Shown here piece by piece: positions 60,585 to 64,000 of a DNA stretch of 64,000 bases. The notes beneath the pieces were generated by a model, which had not been told where the DNA came from, did no database searches, and worked only from the letters and a program-made list of their open reading frames with translations. The stretch comes from Paludibacteraceae bacterium (GTDB lineage: Bacteria > Bacteroidota > Bacteroidia > Bacteroidales > Paludibacteraceae), in assembly GCA_017546705.1 (NCBI GenBank), contig JAFYSB010000001.1:16777-80776 (forward strand), given 5' to 3'. The first letter of the stretch is position 1, and the number at the start of each line of letters is the position of its first letter. The position numbers and the translations under genes are program-made.

Positions 60585-63200
60585 ATGACACTTCATTTCA
60601 CAATCAACTACCAAGCGCAATGGGGACAACAGCTTGCTGTTCTCTACGCTGCGGATGCGGACATCACTACCGCATCGCCTGTGACTCTCCCTATGGACTG
60701 CCACGGCAACTCTGAGTGGTCGGCTCAAGTCACCCTCAGCGACATCCATAAGTACATCTCTTACTGCTATGTAGTCCTCGACGAACAAGGCAATATCCTC
60801 CGCCGCGAGTCTATGCCTCACCTCCTCGAGTGCCAACCTGGCAATATCGTGCTGCGCGACCTTTGGCAAGACAAATCTCAATCGCTCTTCGCTTCTAAGG
60901 TCTTCAGCCAAGTGCTCTTCGCACACCGTGCGCCTGTAGCCGCTAAGAAAGCTACTGGCAACATCACCCTCAAAGTATCTGTACCTCGCCTCGAGCGTCA
61001 TCAGGGTGTGGCTATCATGGGTAATATCGCCGCCCTCGGCGAGTGGGATCGCACCAAAAAACTACCACTCACTAACTGTCAACTGTCAACTGCCAACTGT
61101 CAACTGTCTAGCAACTACAACCCAGAGTGGACCGTCACTTTCCACGCTAAACTTGGTTCTGTAGTAGAGTATAAGTATGTAATCTACGACCTCCAATCAG
61201 GCGAGATCGTTGACATGGAGTGGGGCGAGAACCGCAAGATTTGGGATATCCAACGCGCTAAGCACTATGTGCTCACCGACTCTCCTTTCCGCTATACACA
61301 AGCTAACTGGAAGGGTGCCGGTGTAGCTGTGCCTGTCTTCTCTCTCCGTTCAGAGAACGGCTTCGGTATTGGTGAGTACCAAGACCTCAAACTACTCGCT
61401 GATTGGGCTAAACTCACAGGTCAAAAGATGATCCAAACCCTCCCTATCAACGACACTACTCTCCGCCATAACAACCTCGATTCATACCCATACAATGCTG
61501 TGAGCGTCTTTGCGCTTCACCCAATCTACCTCAATATCGAGAAGATGGGCGAGCTTACTCCAGCACAACTCAAGAAGTACCGCGCTACCCAAGCTGAGTT
61601 CAACGCGAAGACCATCGCTGACTACCAATGTGTGTATGACGAGAAGACTAAATACTTCAAAGCGCTCTACAAGGCTAACAAAGCGGAGCTCTTTGCTTCT
61701 GACGAGTACAAAGCGTTCCTCGCTGCCAACGAGGGCTGGTTGCTCCCATATGCTGCGTTTATGTCTAAACGCGACAAACAACCTAAGGACTACTACTGCT
61801 TCCTCCAGTTCCATGCGGACAAACAACTCCGCGAGGCAGTGGACTATGCACACTCTGTAGGTATCGCTTTCAAGGGTGATATACCTATTGGTATTTCTCC
61901 TGACTCTGTGGATGCAAGTACCGATCCTCATCTCTTCAACCTCTCTGCTTCTGCGGGTGCTCCACCAGATGATTTCGATGCACGCGGTCAGAACTGGGGC
62001 TTCCCTACCTACAACTGGGATGTGATGGCAGAGGACGACTACCAATGGTGGAAGTTCCGTTTCACCAAGATGGCGGACTATTTCGATGCATATCGTGTGG
62101 ACCATATCCTCGGTTTCTTCCGTATATGGCAAATGCGCAAAACAGATGTTTGGGGCCTCTGCGGTCACTTCTCTCCTGCTATGCCATACTCTATGCAAGA
62201 CCTCTGGAATATGGGGGTGAAGCTCGATGAGGATCGCCTCACCAAACCATATATCCGCTCGAACTTCTTGGGTGATACTTTCGGTTATGATACCGAGTAT
62301 GTAAAGAACAATTTCCTCTGCACCCACGACGGATACATCTATTTCTTCCCAGAGTATTTGGATACCCAACGCAAGGTGCAAGCTTACTTCCTCAATCCTG
62401 AGAACCGTGCAGCTCACGAGAACCATTGCAATATCGACAACGTGATGAATGGTCTCTTGTACTTGCATTGCGAGGTACTCTTCGTTCGCGACCAAAAGAA
62501 CCCATCGATGCTCCATCCACGCATAGCGCTCTATCAGTCGCACAACTACCAAGAGCTCTACAGCGACCAACGTCAACTCTTGGCTGATATCCACAACGAC
62601 TATTTCTACCACCGTCATACCTCTTTCTGGCGCGAGTCTGCGCTCAAGAAACTCCCTACTTTGATTGCTGCTACCGACATGCTCTGCTGCGGCGAGGACT
62701 TGGGTATGGTGCCTTCTTGTGTGCCTGATGTAATGAGCCAATTGCAGATCCTCTCATTGGAGATTCAACGCATGCCTAAGGACCCAACCGTAGCGTTTGC
62801 ACATCCAGCTGATGCTCCATATATGAGTGTTTGTACCATCGGCACCCACGATATGAACCCTGTTCGTGCTTGGTGGGAAGAGGACCGCGCTGTGACTCAG
62901 AAGTTCTATAATGAGCAGATGGGCTGGTGGGGTGAAGCACCTCAAGTGATGACTCCAGAGATTGCTGAGTTCATCGTTAATCAGCACATGTATAGCCCTG
63001 CTATGTGGGTGATCTTGCCATTGCAAGACTGGTTCGCTATCGATGGTGATATCCGTTTGGCTGACCAACATGCTGAGCGTATCAACTTGCCTTCTAACCC
63101 AGAGCATTTCTGGAACTACCGCATGCACATGACCCTTGAGCAACTCCTCAAAGAGGACGCCTTCAACGCTCACGTTCGCTCCCTCACCCAAGTGAGATAA
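60585..63200 (+). CDS. malQ: 4-alpha-glucanotransferase with N-terminal CBM20 domains (GH77)
   Basis: The 871-aa protein has two N-terminal starch-binding CBM20-like domains (about 1-105 and 125-235) and a GH77 catalytic domain. Conserved motifs are the nucleophile segment YRVDHILGFFRIW, CGEDLGMVP with the acid Glu, and GTHDMNPVRAWWEED. It transfers alpha-1,4-glucan segments, linking maltose and glycogen use, and is cytoplasmic (no signal peptide). A five-unit heptamer array at 61074-61108 encodes NCQLSTANCQLS, an insertion in the second CBM20 region. Base use is strongly C-ending, as for a highly expressed gene. Confidence 0.93.
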   Translation: MTLHFTINYQAQWGQQLAVLYAADADITTASPVTLPMDCHGNSEWSAQVTLSDIHKYISYCYVVLDEQGNILRRESMPHLLECQPGNIVLRDLWQDKSQSLFASKVFSQVLFAHRAPVAAKKATGNITLKVSVPRLERHQGVAIMGNIAALGEWDRTKKLPLTNCQLSTANCQLSSNYNPEWTVTFHAKLGSVVEYKYVIYDLQSGEIVDMEWGENRKIWDIQRAKHYVLTDSPFRYTQANWKGAGVAVPVFSLRSENGFGIGEYQDLKLLADWAKLTGQKMIQTLPINDTTLRHNNLDSYPYNAVSVFALHPIYLNIEKMGELTPAQLKKYRATQAEFNAKTIADYQCVYDEKTKYFKALYKANKAELFASDEYKAFLAANEGWLLPYAAFMSKRDKQPKDYYCFLQFHADKQLREAVDYAHSVGIAFKGDIPIGISPDSVDASTDPHLFNLSASAGAPPDDFDARGQNWGFPTYNWDVMAEDDYQWWKFRFTKMADYFDAYRVDHILGFFRIWQMRKTDVWGLCGHFSPAMPYSMQDLWNMGVKLDEDRLTKPYIRSNFLGDTFGYDTEYVKNNFLCTHDGYIYFFPEYLDTQRKVQAYFLNPENRAAHENHCNIDNVMNGLLYLHCEVLFVRDQKNPSMLHPRIALYQSHNYQELYSDQRQLLADIHNDYFYHRHTSFWRESALKKLPTLIAATDMLCCGEDLGMVPSCVPDVMSQLQILSLEIQRMPKDPTVAFAHPADAPYMSVCTIGTHDMNPVRAWWEEDRAVTQKFYNEQMGWWGEAPQVMTPEIAEFIVNQHMYSPAMWVILPLQDWFAIDGDIRLADQHAERINLPSNPEHFWNYRMHMTLEQLLKEDAFNAHVRSLTQVR
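61074..61108 (+). repeat. Heptamer array in malQ, 5 units
   Basis: Five units of AACTGTC (third AACTGCC) at 61074-61108 encode the residues 163-176 NCQLSTANCQLS segment. Confidence 0.88.
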
Positions 63201-63230
63201 TCTTTGCTAATAAGAATCAATAATCTTCCA

Positions 63231-63267
63231 CAAGCGCAGTCCACAAGCTGCGCTTGTTCTTTTTATT
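63231..63267 (+). terminator. Intrinsic terminator after malQ
   Basis: CAAGCGCAG (63231-63239) pairs with CTGCGCTTG (63248-63256), loop TCCACAAG, followed by TTCTTTTTATT. Confidence 0.88.
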
Positions 63268-63270
63268 CCT

Positions 63271-63418
63271 CGCCTTTACACCTTACACTTTACACATTGT
63301 TTGTTATCCCGAATGTTTAACTCTCGGCATGCCGAGTAAAGCTCCGCCATCTGTTTTGCTTTTGCCAGTGGTCTGGCAAATATCCCCCGCCTTTACACCT
63401 TACACTCTACATCCTACA
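63271..63418 (+). repeat. Direct repeats with heptamer arrays flanking hairpins
   Basis: A 19-bp direct repeat CGCCTTTACACCTTACACT occurs at 63271-63289 and 63388-63406, 117 bp apart. Each begins a heptamer array: three units at 63274-63294 and four at 63391-63418 (CTTTACA, CCTTACA, CTCTACA, TCCTACA). Between them are a 14-bp palindrome at 63323-63336 and a perfect hairpin TTTGCCAG/CTGGCAAA at 63361-63380. No gene fits the 590-bp gap 63201-63790. Confidence 0.75.
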
Positions 63419-63476
63419 CTAGTACAATTCTTAAGATTTCCTTCCGCTGTACCTTGCCTATCTCTCCCGTGTCAAA

Positions 63477-63520
63477 GACCAAGGAGAAACCAAAGACGAA
63501 CCAAGGAACGACCTAAGAAC
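63477..63520 (+). repeat. Degenerate tandem array, 4 units of 11 bp
   Basis: Four units (63477, 63488, 63499, 63510) of the form rACCaAgGAnn. It lies 152 bp upstream of the promoter of the last gene. Confidence 0.8.
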
Positions 63521-63672
63521 TCCCAAATTGAAAAAGTGCTGTTTGTTAAGATGTCCACTTCTTTTAGCTCTCTTATATCTAGCTGGTATATAGATCAGGG
63601 GTTAAAAAAAGGGATGAAAGGAGAGGGGGAGAGGCAAAAGAAGGACTAAATTCAAGAATTTAGGCCTTTTTC

Positions 63673-63703
63673 TTGGATTATTGCAAAAAAAGTTGTATCT
63701 TTG
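63673..63703 (+). promoter_or_regulatory. Bacteroidota-type promoter for the DUF1016-like gene
   Basis: TTG 63673-63675, a 20-bp spacer and TATCTTTG 63696-63703. The chosen start is at 63791. A 10-codon frame from ATG 63722 lies between, possibly a leader peptide. Confidence 0.65.
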
Positions 63704-63790
63704 CGGGCTAAATATAGAATTATGGATAGAACACAAGACATTCATACTCTATAAAGTCATTAGATAAATTCCGTAAGTTCTATCGTGTAT

Positions 63791-64000
63791 ATGGAATCTC
63801 GTCTACAGCGTGGACAAAATCTGACTAAGATTGATGCAGTAAAACTCATAAAAAGAAATATGGACTTAGTGCTATCATTTAATAATTCCGCTAATCTGCT
63901 CACAGATGCAAGGCAGATTATTGATAAAACGAAGGAACTAGCGTTCCGCTCGGTAAATGTGGCTATGCTGCAACGCAATTGGTATTTGGGTAAGCGTGTA
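63791..64000 (+). CDS. DUF1016-family (YhcG-like) protein, N-terminal part, cut by the window edge
   Basis: Seventy codons are visible and the frame runs open to the last base. Residues about 35-70, DARQIIDKTKELAFRSVNVA with MLQRNWYLGKRV, match the start of the DUF1016 N-terminal domain. Full-length members (about 330-380 aa) carry a PD-(D/E)XK-like nuclease domain at the C-terminus and are often near restriction or defence genes. The ATG at 63791 is likely; an in-frame GTG lies at 63785 and a stop at 63761. Function cannot be judged from this fragment. Confidence 0.75.
   Translation, partial: MESRLQRGQNLTKIDAVKLIKRNMDLVLSFNNSANLLTDARQIIDKTKELAFRSVNVAMLQRNWYLGKRV

Noticed and set aside
61482-62741. 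A 419-codon minus-strand frame
   Set aside because: It mirrors malQ, whose GC-rich, C-ending codons keep the opposite strand open; composition (His, Glu, Val-rich) is that of an antisense shadow.
63323-63336. Palindrome as a transcription-factor site
   Set aside because: CTCGGCATGCCGAG is a clean dyad but has no promoter beside it and no second copy; it is listed only as part of the repeat region.
4822-63520. CRISPR array
   Set aside because: The period-11 arrays have no spacers or constant repeats of CRISPR length and no cas genes are nearby.
63254-63649. A 131-codon frame on the plus strand after malQ
   Set aside because: It spans the malQ terminator tail, heptamer arrays and the period-11 array, and its protein is low-complexity; the gap is intergenic.
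1-64000. Insertion sequence, prophage, integrase or att sites
   Set aside because: No transposase, integrase or phage gene and no tRNA-end duplication was seen. Nothing marks an acquired island.

Overview
The window looks like a chromosomal segment of a Bacteroidales-type Bacteroidota genome. Five things point that way: many promoters of the form TTG/TTTG, 19-21 bp spacer, TAnnTTTG; almost no Shine-Dalgarno sequences; type IX secretion (T9SS) components and cargo (PorW/SprE, GldH, C-terminal sorting domains); a SusC/SusD glycan-uptake locus; and gene neighbourhoods seen in that order (hemD-rnpA-yidD, PSP1-gldH). The two ends cut genes: a GH13 amylase on the left and a DUF1016 protein on the right. 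No phage, insertion sequence or CRISPR array was seen.

Layout. 1-3.0 kb (-): amylase, ackA and pta (acetate overflow). 3.1-4.8 kb: OmpA/LysM envelope protein and a CAT-anticodon tRNA. 5.0-9.3 kb: a 1235-aa T9SS cargo protein and a small membrane protein. 9.4-16.0 kb: tight operon holB, PSP1/ricT-like, gldH, trmB, mrp, MATE, tsaB. 16.3-19.0 kb: porW/sprE. 19.0-24.1 kb: smpB (-) divergent from DUF5606, Nif3, zinc ribbon, parE and a small membrane protein. 24.0-28.8 kb (-): CPBP protease, then LOG, DUF4271, hemD, rnpA, yidD, trmD and an internally deleted alkaline phosphatase. 28.9-31.3 kb: acetyltransferase, Fur, Zn peptidase, tRNA-Arg(CCG). 31.4-32.5 kb: Hsp20, a pseudouridine-synthase remnant and a period-11 repeat.

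32.5-49.5 kb (-) is one long SusCD locus transcribed from a good promoter at 49.6 kb: surface lipoprotein, SusC, SusD, secreted beta-helix protein, secreted EEP-phosphodiesterase/beta-helix protein, GH65, Gfo/Idh/MocA oxidoreductase, lipoprotein glycerophosphodiesterase (GDPD), GlpT-like transporter, secreted esterase, HAD phosphatase. Read together, these suggest capture and dismantling of a glycerophosphate-containing, alpha-glucosylated, esterified polymer. Glycerol teichoic or lipoteichoic acid is my leading guess. This is the best candidate here for an undescribed system, and its substrate is inferred, not shown.

49.7-53.1 kb: tatA-tatC (+), convergent with a full alkaline phosphatase and an RluA-type pseudouridine synthase. 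53.6-57.6 kb (+): an SDR-family protein and a TPP-riboswitch-controlled TonB receptor (probably thiamin uptake) whose start codon lies inside the aptamer P1 helix. 57.7-63.2 kb: HHH/beta-barrel protein (-), divergent from a flippase-like membrane protein and a CBM20-GH77 glucanotransferase.

A second theme crosses the window: degenerate tandem arrays with periods of 7, 8 or 11 bp. The 7- and 8-bp arrays lie inside at least five genes as well as between genes. The 11-bp arrays are all intergenic, three of them upstream of promoters. Neither period 7 nor 8 is a multiple of three, so copy-number change would shift the frame of the host gene.
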